Shown piece by piece: positions 54,333 to 63,463 of a stretch of 64,000 bases of DNA. The number at the start of each line of letters is the position of its first letter. The stretch's first letter is position 1. The DNA comes from Mesorhizobium sp. 1M-11 (lineage in GTDB: Bacteria > Pseudomonadota > Alphaproteobacteria > Rhizobiales > Rhizobiaceae), in NCBI RefSeq assembly GCF_001303895.1, contig NZ_LJSD01000011.1, positions 558,001-622,000 of the forward strand, written 5' to 3'. The position numbers and the translations under genes are program-made. Below the pieces are notes generated by a model, which saw nothing but the letters and a program-made list of their open reading frames with translations, was not told where the DNA came from and ran no database searches.

Positions 54333-55742
54333 ATGAACAGGATTTCACCCGCACGCATCAGCCGGCTCATCGGTGGCTGGCAAACGACGGATGGCAAAGT
54401 CACCCAGCAGCTCAGCCTGGCGATCGGCAGGTTGATCACGGCGAGGGAGTTGCCGGCAGGCGCCTTGATGCCATCGGAGCGGACGCTTGCAACGGCGCTC
54501 GCGGTCAGTCGCGGGTCCGTCGTTGCGGCCTACGCGTCACTGCGCGATGCCGGCGTGCTCGACAGCCGCCACGGCAGTGGTCACCGCATCATCGCGTCGG
54601 CGAATGCGCCCGGCGTTGCGCACACGCGCCTTGCCGGTGAGATGCAGGCGCTGCCGGAAGACATCGACATGACCAGCGGCGCGCTGCCGCCCTCGCCCAT
54701 CCTCACCGAGGCGCTGGCAGCATTGCGGGGTGCCGATTTCGCGAGCATGGCGGCAGGTCTGGGTTACGATGCCTCCGGCTTGCCGGCGCTGCGCTGGGCC
54801 GTCGCCCGCTATTACACGGATCTCGGTCTTCCCACGCATTCCGACAACATCCTCATCACCAGCGGTGCGCAACAGGCCGTCTGGCTGCTGGCGAACGCTC
54901 TTGTCGATGCATCCGATGCGGTGGTCGTGGAAGACCCTGCCTATCGCGGCTCGCTCGAGGTCTTCCGCCGGCGCAACGCCAGGATCGTTCCGGTCGGCAT
55001 CAGCGCCCACGGCCTGGACATGGACCAGCTTGAAAGAGCCCTCAGGAACCGGCCGAAACTGCTCTACCTTTTCCCGGAGGTGCACAACCCGACAGGACGA
55101 TCGCTGGACGACGCAAGTCGGCGCGATCTGGTCGAGCTGCTCGACCGCTATCCGACGTTCCTCGTCGAGGATGGCGCGCAGAATGAACTTTCCACGATCG
55201 CCGGAGCGACACCCCGGCCGATTGCCGGCCAGACACAGCCCGACCGCGTTGCCACCATCGGCACGCTCTCCAAGCTGTTCTGGGGCGGCATCCGGATCGG
55301 GTGGATTCGGGCAGGCCCGCCGACGATAAAACGGCTGGCAAGCTTCAAGGCGGTCAACGACCTCGGCTGTTCGATGTTCGACCAGCACCTTGCCGTCGGC
55401 CTGCTCGAAAACATCCAGGAGGCACGGGCGTATCGGCATGGGGAAATCACCCGCCACCTCAAGATCGCCGAAGACCTCATTTCCGAACGCGCTGCGGGGC
55501 GTTGGCATTGGTCGCAACCAGCCGGCGGCACCGCCATGTGGATTCATATGCCCGGCGTCGACACGGTGTCGCTGTGCCAGGAGGCACAACGACACCGGCT
55601 TCTGCTGTCAGCGGGTCCGGGCTATTCCGCGCAGGAGAACTTCGGAGACTTCATCCGCCTGCCATTCGTGCGCCCCGCCGAGACGATGCAATTCGCGATC
55701 GAAACGATCTCCGAACTGGCGGAGAGAAGGACGGCAGCCTGA
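54333..55742 (+). CDS. MocR/PdxR-type regulator (GntR HTH plus aminotransferase domain)
   Basis: A 469-residue MocR protein. The N-terminal GntR winged helix has LMPSERTLATALAVSRGSVV; a fold-type I aminotransferase domain follows with the PLP lysine in GTLSKLFWGG and the motif EDPAYRGSLEVFRRRNA. MocR proteins sense PLP or amino compounds. ATG 54333 is preferred over a TTG at 54312 that lies inside the dyad. It is convergent with the cupin gene. Confidence 0.9.
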   Translation: MNRISPARISRLIGGWQTTDGKVTQQLSLAIGRLITARELPAGALMPSERTLATALAVSRGSVVAAYASLRDAGVLDSRHGSGHRIIASANAPGVAHTRLAGEMQALPEDIDMTSGALPPSPILTEALAALRGADFASMAAGLGYDASGLPALRWAVARYYTDLGLPTHSDNILITSGAQQAVWLLANALVDASDAVVVEDPAYRGSLEVFRRRNARIVPVGISAHGLDMDQLERALRNRPKLLYLFPEVHNPTGRSLDDASRRDLVELLDRYPTFLVEDGAQNELSTIAGATPRPIAGQTQPDRVATIGTLSKLFWGGIRIGWIRAGPPTIKRLASFKAVNDLGCSMFDQHLAVGLLENIQEARAYRHGEITRHLKIAEDLISERAAGRWHWSQPAGGTAMWIHMPGVDTVSLCQEAQRHRLLLSAGPGYSAQENFGDFIRLPFVRPAETMQFAIETISELAERRTAA

Positions 55743-55752
55743 TGCGCGTCAC

Positions 55753-56124
55753 CTATTGTTCAAGATTGACGTAGGACTCAGGAAAGAAGCGTGGCGTGCA
55801 CAGGCAATAGAATTCCAAGTCCACCGAACCGGTATTCTCGATGCGCTGCGGTGCCTGCGCCGGAATGACCGCCTGATCGCCCACCATCAGCTTGCGTTTG
55901 ACGCCGTTGACTTCGAGTATCCCCTCGCCCTGGCGAACGATATAGCGCTCGATCACGCCGGTAAGGCTGTGCAGTTGCGTCGTCACGCCAACTTCGACAC
56001 GTGCCACAGCCAACGAGGCTTCCGGTGATGCTTCCGTGTTGTGCAGCTCGGTGATGTAGCAGCGCTCGTCGGTCCAGAACTCGCCCTTGTTGTTCGCGAC
56101 AACGATCTTGTGGTCTTCAGCCAA
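55753..56124 (-). CDS. Small cupin-domain protein
   Basis: A 123-residue single-domain cupin. The first motif region reads VTTQLHSLTGVIERYIVRQGEG and the second QAVIPAQAPQRIENTG. One likely metal His remains (QLHS). Small cupins act as isomerases, dioxygenases or sensors. The start is a TTG at 56124 with GGAGG 6 nt before it. It shares a control region with the LLM monooxygenase gene. Confidence 0.83.
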   Translation of the reverse strand: MAEDHKIVVANNKGEFWTDERCYITELHNTEASPEASLAVARVEVGVTTQLHSLTGVIERYIVRQGEGILEVNGVKRKLMVGDQAVIPAQAPQRIENTGSVDLEFYCLCTPRFFPESYVNLEQ

Positions 56125-56184
56125 GGTTTTCCTCCTGCATGTTGGCAGCGCGAAGGAACCGATCGGCCTCGCTGTCCGCAAGCT

Positions 56185-56202
56185 CCACTTTGCAGGAAGT
56201 GG
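56185..56202. promoter_or_regulatory. CCACTT-N6-AAGTGG dyad, site B (candidate MocR operator)
   Basis: CCACTT-TGCAGG-AAGTGG lies 60 bp upstream of the cupin start and 80 bp upstream of the LLM start. Core and spacing equal site A at 54308-54325; the two spacers are unrelated, which argues against chance duplication of a longer block. Confidence 0.6.
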
Positions 56203-56282
56203 TTCGATCGTCTCCGCGGTAGCGACAGTCCGTTGCGTTGCCTTGCATTGAAGCCTGAAGTCGATGTGCTACATCCTTGATC

Positions 56283-57302
56283 ATGAAAAACATCGGCTTT
56301 CTCTCTTTCGGCCATTGGTCGCCCTCGCCGCAGTCGCAGACACGCTCGGCGTCGGATGCACTCCTGCAATCGATCGACCTTGCTGTCGCCGCCGAGGAAC
56401 TCGGCGCGGACGGTGCCTATTTCCGCGTGCATCATTTCGCCCGGCAGCTGGGCTCGCCGTTTCCGTTGCTCGCAGCGGCCGGGGCCAGGACGAGCCGTAT
56501 CGAGATCGGCACGGCCGTCATCGACATGCGCTACGAGAACCCGCTCTACATGGCCGAGGACGCCGGCGCGGCTGACCTCATAGCTGGCGGTCGCCTGCAG
56601 CTCGGCATCAGCCGCGGCTCGCCGGAGCAGGTGATCGATGGATGGCGCTATTTCGGCTACGCACCGCCTGAGGGCCAGAGCGATGCCGACATGGCGAGGC
56701 ACCACGCGGAAGTATTCCTGGACGTGATCAAGGGCCAGGGTTTCGCGCAGCCCAATCCACGACCGATGTTCCCCAATCCGCCCGGCATGTTGCGCCTGGA
56801 GCCGTTCTCCGAGGGGCTGCGGGACAGGATCTGGTGGGGCGCAGCCACCAACGCCACCGCGGAATGGGCGGCCAAGCTCGGCATGAACCTGCAGAGCTCG
56901 ACGCTGAAATTCGACGAGAGTGGAAAACCGCTGCACATCCAGCAGGCCGAACAGATCCGTGCCTACCGCGCCGCGTGGAAGGAGGCCGGCCATACGCGCG
57001 AGCCGCGCGTCTCGGTCAGCCGCAGCATCTTCGCCCTGGTCGACGACCGTGACCGCGCCTATTTCGGCGGCAGCGACAGCCAGGATCATTTCGGCTATAT
57101 CGAAGCGGATACACGCGCCGTCTTCGGCCGGACCTATGCCGCAGAACCGGATGTCCTCATCGAGCAGCTGAAGCAGGACGACGCCATTACGGAAGCCGAC
57201 ACGCTGCTGCTGACCGTGCCCAATCAGCTCGGCGTCGACTACAACGCCCACGTCATCGAGTCGATCGTCAAGCATGTCGCGCCTGCGCTCGGCTGGCGCT
57301 GA
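56283..57302 (+). CDS. LLM class flavin-dependent monooxygenase (luciferase-like)
   Basis: A 339-residue luciferase-like flavoprotein with IDLAVAAEELGADGAYFRVH near the N-terminus, RIEIGTAVIDMRYENPL and LQLGISRGSPEQV in the barrel. Such enzymes use reduced flavin and O2 to cleave or oxygenate small substrates. No flavin reductase is adjacent. It is divergent from the cupin gene and next to a predicted MocR site. Confidence 0.87.
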   Translation: MKNIGFLSFGHWSPSPQSQTRSASDALLQSIDLAVAAEELGADGAYFRVHHFARQLGSPFPLLAAAGARTSRIEIGTAVIDMRYENPLYMAEDAGAADLIAGGRLQLGISRGSPEQVIDGWRYFGYAPPEGQSDADMARHHAEVFLDVIKGQGFAQPNPRPMFPNPPGMLRLEPFSEGLRDRIWWGAATNATAEWAAKLGMNLQSSTLKFDESGKPLHIQQAEQIRAYRAAWKEAGHTREPRVSVSRSIFALVDDRDRAYFGGSDSQDHFGYIEADTRAVFGRTYAAEPDVLIEQLKQDDAITEADTLLLTVPNQLGVDYNAHVIESIVKHVAPALGWR

Positions 57303-57308
57303 GCTACC

Positions 57309-58310
57309 TTAACGCTGCGACCGCCCGTTCATCAGCTTTGCCTGCAGGATGACGACGACCAGCAGGAAGGCGCCGCGGATGACCGACTGCCAGTAGGCGG
57401 ACAGTGAAATGACGCCAAGGCCATTCTCAAAGTTGAGAATGTTGAAGACCATGGCAAGCAGGATGGCCCCCGCCAGGGTCGCGCCGATGGAGCCGACCCC
57501 ACCGGACAGCAGCGTGCCGCCGACAACGACGGACGAGATCGCAAACAGCTCCCAACCCACACCTTCAGTCGGCTGGCCTGCTCCGAACTGTGCAGCGAGG
57601 ATGACGCCGGCCAGTCCGGCAAGCAGGCCCGAGGTCGCATAGACGCCAAGCAAGGTGCGCCCGACCTTCAGCCCCATCAGTTTCGCTGTCGCCTCGCCGT
57701 CACCAACGGCCAGGATGCGCCTGCCGACCGGATGCCGCTCCAGCGCGATCCAGCCGACGATATAGCAAACGATCGCGATCCAGGCAGGGATTGGAAAGCC
57801 GAGGAAATCGTCCTGGCCAATAGAGATGAAAGCGGTGTCGTAGGACACCGAGACCGACTGGTTGCCTGAAAGCAGCAGGGCGGTGCCGTAAGTGGCAAGC
57901 ATGGCTGCGAGGGTGGCGATGAAGGGCTGGATACGCAGCCGTGTGACGACCAGCCCGTTGACGATGCCGACGATGAGACCCGCGGCCATTCCACCCGCCA
58001 GTCCGGCTACCCAGCCATAGGGCGACAATGTTGCCGCGACCACGCTGGTCATCGCCGCGGTGCCCCCGACCGACAGGTCGATGCCGCCTGTCATGATCAC
58101 CAGCGCCATGCCGAGCGCGATCAGCATGAACATGGAATTGTAGCGCAGGAACGAGAGGATGTTGTAGCTCGACAGGAAGTTGTCGTAGCGCAACGCGCCG
58201 AAGATCAGCAAGCCGAACACGACCGTGATCACGCAAAGCCGCGCGAGCTGAAGATTGGAGCGCGGTATCAAGGCCGCAACGACATTCGAGCGCGAATTTT
58301 CCTGCATCAT
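57309..58310 (-). CDS. yjfF: Sugar ABC importer, permease (YjfF-like)
   Basis: A 333-residue RbsC-family permease: TGGIDLSVGGTAAMTSVVAA, VVGGTLLSGGVGSIGATLAG. It has about 9 hydrophobic segments. It is the second of two permease genes, in the position of yjfF in the E. coli galactofuranose importer. Its start overlaps the upstream permease stop. Confidence 0.87.
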   Translation of the reverse strand: MMQENSRSNVVAALIPRSNLQLARLCVITVVFGLLIFGALRYDNFLSSYNILSFLRYNSMFMLIALGMALVIMTGGIDLSVGGTAAMTSVVAATLSPYGWVAGLAGGMAAGLIVGIVNGLVVTRLRIQPFIATLAAMLATYGTALLLSGNQSVSVSYDTAFISIGQDDFLGFPIPAWIAIVCYIVGWIALERHPVGRRILAVGDGEATAKLMGLKVGRTLLGVYATSGLLAGLAGVILAAQFGAGQPTEGVGWELFAISSVVVGGTLLSGGVGSIGATLAGAILLAMVFNILNFENGLGVISLSAYWQSVIRGAFLLVVVILQAKLMNGRSQR

Positions 58311-59302
58311 GTCCGGTCCGCGCTTTGCTGGATGTAGACAGCGACCACGATCAGCGCGGCCTTGACGACGAGAGCGGCGGCATCCGGAACGCCATTGGCG
58401 AGAAGCGTATAGCGGACGAGCTGAATGACGCAGGCGCCAAGCAGCGTGCCGATGATGTTTGCCCTGCCGCCGGTCAGCAGCGTGCCGCCGACAGCAACCG
58501 CTGCGATGGCATCGAGCTCCATTCCGAGCCCGACCAGGTTGGCGTCGCTGGCCGAATTCCTGGCCACGACGATGAGCCCGGCAAGGCCTGCCAGGACACC
58601 GCTGATGACATAGACAAAACGCTTCACGCGCTTGGCCGGGATGCCCGAAAGGCGCGCTGCCTTTTCATTGCCGCCGACAGCCAGGATCTGCCGCCCCAGT
58701 GCTGTTCCTTTGATCAGAAAGGCAGCCGCGGCCACCACCACGATCATGATCAGCACCTGCGTCGGAATGCCGAACACATGACCGAGCGCCACGAACTGGA
58801 AAGGCGGGTTCTTGAACACCTGCAGATTGCCGTTGGTCATCACCTGGGCGATGCCGCGTCCCGCGGTGAACAAAACCAAGGTCGCCACGATCGGCTGGAT
58901 CGAATAGTGGGTGACAAGGAAACCGTTGAACCAGCCAAGCAGGCCGGCGACGACGAGCGGCACGATGAATGCCAGCGGCAGGACCACGAGCGGATCGGTG
59001 GTGGGCGCGATCGCCCCCAGCAGGATCATCGGCGCGATCGCGCCGGCAATCGCCATCAGCGAGCCGACCGATAGATCGATGCCACCGGTCGCGATCACCA
59101 GTGTCATGCCGACCGCGACGATGACGATGGTGGCCACCTGGGTCAGGTTCACATTCAAGGTCTGCAGCGACAGGAAGTTCGGCGTCGCGATGACGTTGAA
59201 GGCGATCAACAGCAGAAACGCCAGCAAGGTGCCGTAGCGGCTCAGCCATGCTGCGAAGTTGAAGCGCGGGGTTGGGCCGGCGGTGTCTTCTGCAGCGGTC
59301 AT
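58307..59302 (-). CDS. ytfT: Sugar ABC importer, permease (YtfT-like)
   Basis: A 331-residue RbsC-family permease: TGGIDLSVGSLMAIAGAIAP and AVGGTLLTGGRANIIGTLLG. The start overlaps the end of the ATPase gene by 4 bp. Confidence 0.87.
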   Translation of the reverse strand: MTAAEDTAGPTPRFNFAAWLSRYGTLLAFLLLIAFNVIATPNFLSLQTLNVNLTQVATIVIVAVGMTLVIATGGIDLSVGSLMAIAGAIAPMILLGAIAPTTDPLVVLPLAFIVPLVVAGLLGWFNGFLVTHYSIQPIVATLVLFTAGRGIAQVMTNGNLQVFKNPPFQFVALGHVFGIPTQVLIMIVVVAAAAFLIKGTALGRQILAVGGNEKAARLSGIPAKRVKRFVYVISGVLAGLAGLIVVARNSASDANLVGLGMELDAIAAVAVGGTLLTGGRANIIGTLLGACVIQLVRYTLLANGVPDAAALVVKAALIVVAVYIQQSADRT

Positions 59303-60795
59303 GCCGGCACCTCCTGATAGGCCATGGCGGACAGGAGATTGGCCTCGGTGATGTCCTCGGAAGCCAGCCGGCGAACCGAGAGGCCGTCGCTCAGAACCGT
59401 GACGTGATCGGCCGCGGCGATCAGTTCCTCGAGTTCGGAGGAGATCATCAGCACGCTCAAGCCCTCATCGGCCAGGCTGCGCAGCAGTTTCAGTATCTCG
59501 GCCTTGGCGCCGACATCGATGCCCCGCGTCGGTTCGTCGACGATCAGCAGACGCGGATTCATGCAGAGCCAGCGCGCCAGCAGGACCTTCTGCTGGTTGC
59601 CGCCCGAAAGTTCGCGGATCGGCTGCTCCGGCGAGGAACATTTGATGCCGAGCGCGGCGATGTATTTCTCGACGATCGCGCGCTGGGCGGCCTTGTCGAC
59701 GATGCCGGCCTTCTGCAGCTTGGGCAGGATGGCGAGCGTCATGTTTTCGCGCACGCTCATCTCCGGCACGATGCCTTCGATCTTGCGGTCTTCTGAAACG
59801 AAACCCATCCCATCGGCGATGGCATCGGCGGGAGCGACATAGTTCGTCTCACGTCCATCGACGGTTATGGCACCGCGCTCCTTGCGGTCGGCAGCGTAGA
59901 TCAATCGCGCCGTTTCCGTGCGGCCGGCGCCGAGCAATCCGGCGAGGCCGGCGATCTCGCCCTTGCCGATGGTGAGCGAGACATCCCGCACCCTTACGCC
60001 GGCACCCAGGTTCTCGACACCGACGAGCGCGGCCCCCTCGCCGTCGCCATGCGCGCGCTTCTTGGCCGTGAACGCAGCCAGTTCCTTGCCGAGCATGGTC
60101 CTGACCAATTCGACCTTGGAAATGTCCTTCATCGGGCTGACCGCCACGGTGCGGCCGTCACGCATGATCGTGACCCGGTCGCAAATGGCGAACAGCTCGT
60201 CGAGCCGATGGCTGATGAAGATCGCCGCGACCCCGTCGGCTTTCAGCGTACGGATGGTTTCGAACAGCACGGCGACTTCGCGCTCGTCGAGCGAGGATGT
60301 CGGCTCATCGAGAATGAGCAGCCTGGCATTCTGGGTGACGCCGCGCGCAATCGCGACCATCTGCCGGGTCGCGGCTTCGAAATCCTGCAACGGCCGGTTC
60401 ACGTCGATGTCGAGCTTGAAACGTCGCAACACTGTTCTGGCATCGGCCTGCATTCTTGCGCGATCCACCAGGCCGAAACGGCGCGGTTCGCGGCCGAGAA
60501 AGATGTTTTCCGCCACAGTCCTATTGGGAGCGAGGTTGATCTCCTGATAGATCGTGGCGATGCCGGCCGCTTGGCTTGCGGCGGTCGAGCCGAACCGGAC
60601 ATCTGCGCCCTGAAATTCTATGCTACCAGCATCATGCGAATAGGCACCGGTCAGGATCTTGATCAGTGTGGATTTGCCGGCGCCGTTCTGGCCGATCAGC
60701 GCCATGACCTCGCCTGGCCCCACCTGAAGCGAAGCGTCGGTGAGAACCCGGACATCGCCAAAGCTTTTGTTGATGCCCGTCATCGACAACAGCAT
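59299..60795 (-). CDS. ytfR: Sugar ABC importer, double ATP-binding protein (YtfR/RbsA-like)
   Basis: A 498-residue tandem ATPase. Domain 1: Walker A GQNGAGKST, Walker B LLILDEPTSSLDE. Domain 2: degenerate P-loop GLLGAGRTETARL, signature SGGNQQKV, VDEPTRGIDVGAK. A 131-bp gap with a hairpin separates it from the binding-protein gene. Confidence 0.91.
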   Translation of the reverse strand: MLLSMTGINKSFGDVRVLTDASLQVGPGEVMALIGQNGAGKSTLIKILTGAYSHDAGSIEFQGADVRFGSTAASQAAGIATIYQEINLAPNRTVAENIFLGREPRRFGLVDRARMQADARTVLRRFKLDIDVNRPLQDFEAATRQMVAIARGVTQNARLLILDEPTSSLDEREVAVLFETIRTLKADGVAAIFISHRLDELFAICDRVTIMRDGRTVAVSPMKDISKVELVRTMLGKELAAFTAKKRAHGDGEGAALVGVENLGAGVRVRDVSLTIGKGEIAGLAGLLGAGRTETARLIYAADRKERGAITVDGRETNYVAPADAIADGMGFVSEDRKIEGIVPEMSVRENMTLAILPKLQKAGIVDKAAQRAIVEKYIAALGIKCSSPEQPIRELSGGNQQKVLLARWLCMNPRLLIVDEPTRGIDVGAKAEILKLLRSLADEGLSVLMISSELEELIAAADHVTVLSDGLSVRRLASEDITEANLLSAMAYQEVPA

Positions 60796-60863
60796 CGCAG
60801 ATCCTCCTGGCGCATGCCCCCGACGCGCAGCGCCCTATCGGCGATGATTTCTACACCCCGGGA

Positions 60864-60883
60864 GGCCGCAAAAGAAAGCGGCC
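60864..60883 (-). terminator. Attenuator-like hairpin between ytfQ-like and ytfR-like genes
   Basis: GGCCGC and GCGGCC pair across an 8-nt A/T-rich loop, about 43 nt after the binding-protein stop in the direction of transcription. Such hairpins often make the binding protein more abundant than the membrane complex. Confidence 0.45.
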
Positions 60884-60926
60884 GAAACGTTCCTCGCGAC
60901 GCTCCGACCGCAGGTGGGGAAGACAA

Positions 60927-61910
60927 TCAATAGGCGCCGGAAACCTCCGCCGCGGCGTTGGACGTATCGTAGAACTTGTCCTTGTTCTTCACCCAGGCGT
61001 CGATCTTTTCGCCGCCGGCGTAGCGCTTCAGCGTTTCATAGGCGATCGGTCCGAAACGCGGGTTGCATTCGACCACCGCGCCGATCTTGCCGTCGGCGAT
61101 CGCCTGGACGGCTTCCTTGCCACCGTCGATCGACAGGACCAGCACATCGGTGCCCGGCTTCTTGCCGGCGGCCTCAAGCGCGGCAATCGCGCCGAGCGCC
61201 ATCTCGTCGTTGTGGGCATAGATGACATTGGCGTCGGGATGGGCCTGAAGCAGCGCTTCCGCAACCTGCCGCCCCTTGTCGCGCGCGAAATCGCCCGATT
61301 GCGAGGCAACGATCTCAAAGCCGCCGGCTGCCTTGATGGCCTCGTCGAAGCCCTTCTTACGGTCGTTTGCCGGCGAGGAGCCGGTGGTGCCTTCAAGTTC
61401 GATGATCTTGGTCTTGCCGTTGGCGTTCTTCACCAGCCATTCGGCGACACGTTTGCCTTCCTCGACGAAGTCCGACCCTATGAAGGTCACGTAGTCCTTG
61501 CCGGCTACGGCCAATTTCGGGTCGACGCTGCGGTCCAGAAGGATGACCGGAATGCCAGCCTTCTTCGCAGCCATGACTGCCGGGATCAGCGGCTTTTCCT
61601 CGCGCGGCGCCAGGAAGATCAGGTCGACGCCCTGCGCGATCATGGAATTGACGTCGGCGACCTGCTTGGCCGCGGAGCCGGCCGCATCCGTGTAGACGAA
61701 CTGATAGCCGAGCTTGGCGGCCTCGGCCTTCATGCTTTCGGTCTGGGCGATGCGCCATGGGTTGTTGGACTCGGTCTGGGCGAAGCCAACCTTGTAGGTG
61801 TCCTTCTTGGCCAGCGGCGGGAGATCTGCGGCCATGGCCACACTGGACACCAGGCTCAGCACGCCGAAGGCGCTTGCGGTCATCAATAAGGTACGGCGGG
61901 TCAGTGACAT
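60927..61910 (-). CDS. ytfQ: Sugar ABC importer, periplasmic binding protein (YtfQ-like)
   Basis: A 327-residue RbsB-family binding protein with a twin-arginine-like signal (SLTRRTLLMTASAFG). It matches YtfQ in VGFAQTESNNPWRIAQTES, PVILLDRSVD, NDRKKGFDEAIK and ASQSGDFARDKGRQV as I remember that protein, which binds galactofuranose. ATG 61910 opens the signal. The ligand could be galactofuranose or another furanose; close relatives vary. Confidence 0.88.
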   Translation of the reverse strand: MSLTRRTLLMTASAFGVLSLVSSVAMAADLPPLAKKDTYKVGFAQTESNNPWRIAQTESMKAEAAKLGYQFVYTDAAGSAAKQVADVNSMIAQGVDLIFLAPREEKPLIPAVMAAKKAGIPVILLDRSVDPKLAVAGKDYVTFIGSDFVEEGKRVAEWLVKNANGKTKIIELEGTTGSSPANDRKKGFDEAIKAAGGFEIVASQSGDFARDKGRQVAEALLQAHPDANVIYAHNDEMALGAIAALEAAGKKPGTDVLVLSIDGGKEAVQAIADGKIGAVVECNPRFGPIAYETLKRYAGGEKIDAWVKNKDKFYDTSNAAAEVSGAY

Positions 61911-61978
61911 CGGGGTTCCTCCACGTGGACAACCGGCTCCTCCAGCCGGGCAGACATGCGTCTGCTGATCACCAATCG

Positions 61979-62022
61979 ATCCTACGATAATTTTATTAGC
62001 AGTCAATGCGCGATATTAGCAG
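61979..62022 (-). promoter_or_regulatory. Promoter of the YtfQ-like operon with repeated operator-like elements
   Basis: On the minus strand TTGACT (62001-62006) and TAGGAT (61979-61984) are spaced by 16 bp. ATTAGCAG occurs at 61995-62002 and again at 62015-62022, exactly 20 bp apart (about two helical turns). GATAATTTTAT (61986-61996) lies in the promoter spacer and recurs near the LacI gene. Confidence 0.55.
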
Positions 62023-62189
62023 AATGACGTCATGGGGATTGCGCATCAAACGAGCGGAACAAAATACCTCCACCCCGGTAAAATCCCATCATTTCATACA
62101 AATATCAGTGAGTTATGCTCGATTCTCGATGGAAAACTTGTGCAAGGTCAGCCATACCAGAAATCGCTATCCGAAATTTTGAGGATCGC

Positions 62190-62208
62190 TTGATAATTTT
62201 ATGATCAA
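62190..62208. promoter_or_regulatory. Second GATAATTTTAT copy with dyad, near the LacI gene
   Basis: GATAATTTTAT at 62192-62202 repeats the element in the operon promoter. It is embedded in TTGAT-N9-ATCAA (62190-62208), 75 bp upstream of the LacI start. The rest of the 372-bp gap is AT-rich and shows no gene. Confidence 0.5.
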
Positions 62209-62282
62209 ATGACTATGATGACCCGGCGGATCGGGCCGGCATATGCGGGGACAATCGTGAATTCGAGGCGAGGACCAGCGCT

Positions 62283-63341
62283 GTGAGCCAAAGCAACGGC
62301 GGCGAGAAACGCCAGGGACGGCCGACGATGACAGACGTCGCCCGCATTGCGGGCGTGTCGCAGTCGAGCGTGTCGCTCGTGCTCAATCAGATGACGGGCG
62401 CGCGCATCTCCCCGGAGACGAGACAACGTGTTCTCGAGGCGGCGAGGCAGGTAAGCTACCAGTTGCCTGGCATCCGAGGGGAGATTTCGCCCGATGTCGA
62501 AGGAAGGACGATTGCCTACATCGTCGACGAGATTTCAACCAGCCCGCACCCCGTGGTCAGTTTCGACGGCGCGCGTGACTTCGCCTTCGAGCAGGACTTT
62601 CTCGTTGCCGCCTATGTAACGCGCTCCAACCCTCAACTGGAGGCAGCGACCATCGAGGCGATCAAGCGCGACAAGTCGATTGTCGGCGTCATCTACTCCT
62701 CGATCTTCACCAGGCGTGTCACTGTGCCCCCTGCCCTTCACGGAATTCCCACCGTCTTGCTGAACTGCTACGGCGAAGCGCGGCGCCACATCTCGATCCT
62801 GCCGGGGGAAGTCGCCGGCGGTTTTGCCGCCACCGCCCACTTAACCGGTCTCGGGCATCGCCGCATCGGCTTCATCAATGGCGAACCGTGGATGGATGCT
62901 TCCATCGATCGCCTCAAAGGATACCGGCAGGCGCTCGCCACCGCCGATGTTGCGTTCGACGAAACATTGGTTCGCAGCGGCGACTGGCTGCCGCTGACCG
63001 GCTACCATCATACGCGCGACCTGCTGTCGATCGACAATCCGCCGACGGCCATCTTCTGTGGCAACGACCTGATGGCGTTGGGCGCCTTGGAGGCCGCCAA
63101 CGAGATGGGGATCAAGGTTCCCGACGAACTCAGCATCATGGGTTATGACGACCAGGAACTCGCCCGCTACACCCATCCGCGCCTTTCGACGCTTGTCCTG
63201 GCTAACTACGAGATGGGACAACGAGCAACCGAGATGCTTATCGATATGGTGCTGCACAGAAAGCAATTCCGTCCGATGACGGTCAAGATCGACGGGCCGC
63301 TCGTGGTGAGGGAGACGACTGCTTCGCCAAGGTTGCGTTGA
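62283..63341 (+). CDS. LacI-family transcriptional regulator
   Basis: A 352-residue LacI regulator. HTH: MTDVARIAGVSQSSVSLVLN at about residues 16-35; hinge; then a periplasmic-binding-like effector domain (NPPTAIFCGNDLMALGALEA; LSIMGYDDQELARYTHPRLS). The start is GTG at 62283 with GAGGCGAGGA upstream. Divergent from the sugar importer, it is the expected regulator. Confidence 0.9.
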   Translation: MSQSNGGEKRQGRPTMTDVARIAGVSQSSVSLVLNQMTGARISPETRQRVLEAARQVSYQLPGIRGEISPDVEGRTIAYIVDEISTSPHPVVSFDGARDFAFEQDFLVAAYVTRSNPQLEAATIEAIKRDKSIVGVIYSSIFTRRVTVPPALHGIPTVLLNCYGEARRHISILPGEVAGGFAATAHLTGLGHRRIGFINGEPWMDASIDRLKGYRQALATADVAFDETLVRSGDWLPLTGYHHTRDLLSIDNPPTAIFCGNDLMALGALEAANEMGIKVPDELSIMGYDDQELARYTHPRLSTLVLANYEMGQRATEMLIDMVLHRKQFRPMTVKIDGPLVVRETTASPRLR

Positions 63342-63409
63342 GATTCTGTCCAGAGAGGCCTGCGATAATCAGCTCTCGACATGTTCCAATCGAACCGTCT
63401 GGCATCACC

Positions 63410-63427
63410 CTAGTGCAAATGCACTAG
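63410..63427. promoter_or_regulatory. Palindrome upstream of the response regulator
   Basis: CTAGTGCA-AA-TGCACTAG is a perfect 8-bp dyad (18 bp in total), 123 bp before the response-regulator start. Its size is like that of LuxR-type sites. It may be a self-regulation site or the end of the LacI transcript. Confidence 0.5.
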
Positions 63428-63463
63428 CCCAAGAGGGGGTATCCTAGGGGTAACCCATGTTGT

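Noticed and set aside
63410..63427. True quorum-sensing lux/tra box
   Set aside because: The GTGCA/TGCAC halves resemble a tra box, but the spacer is 2 bp rather than 4 and no acyl-homoserine-lactone synthase or LuxR receptor is nearby.
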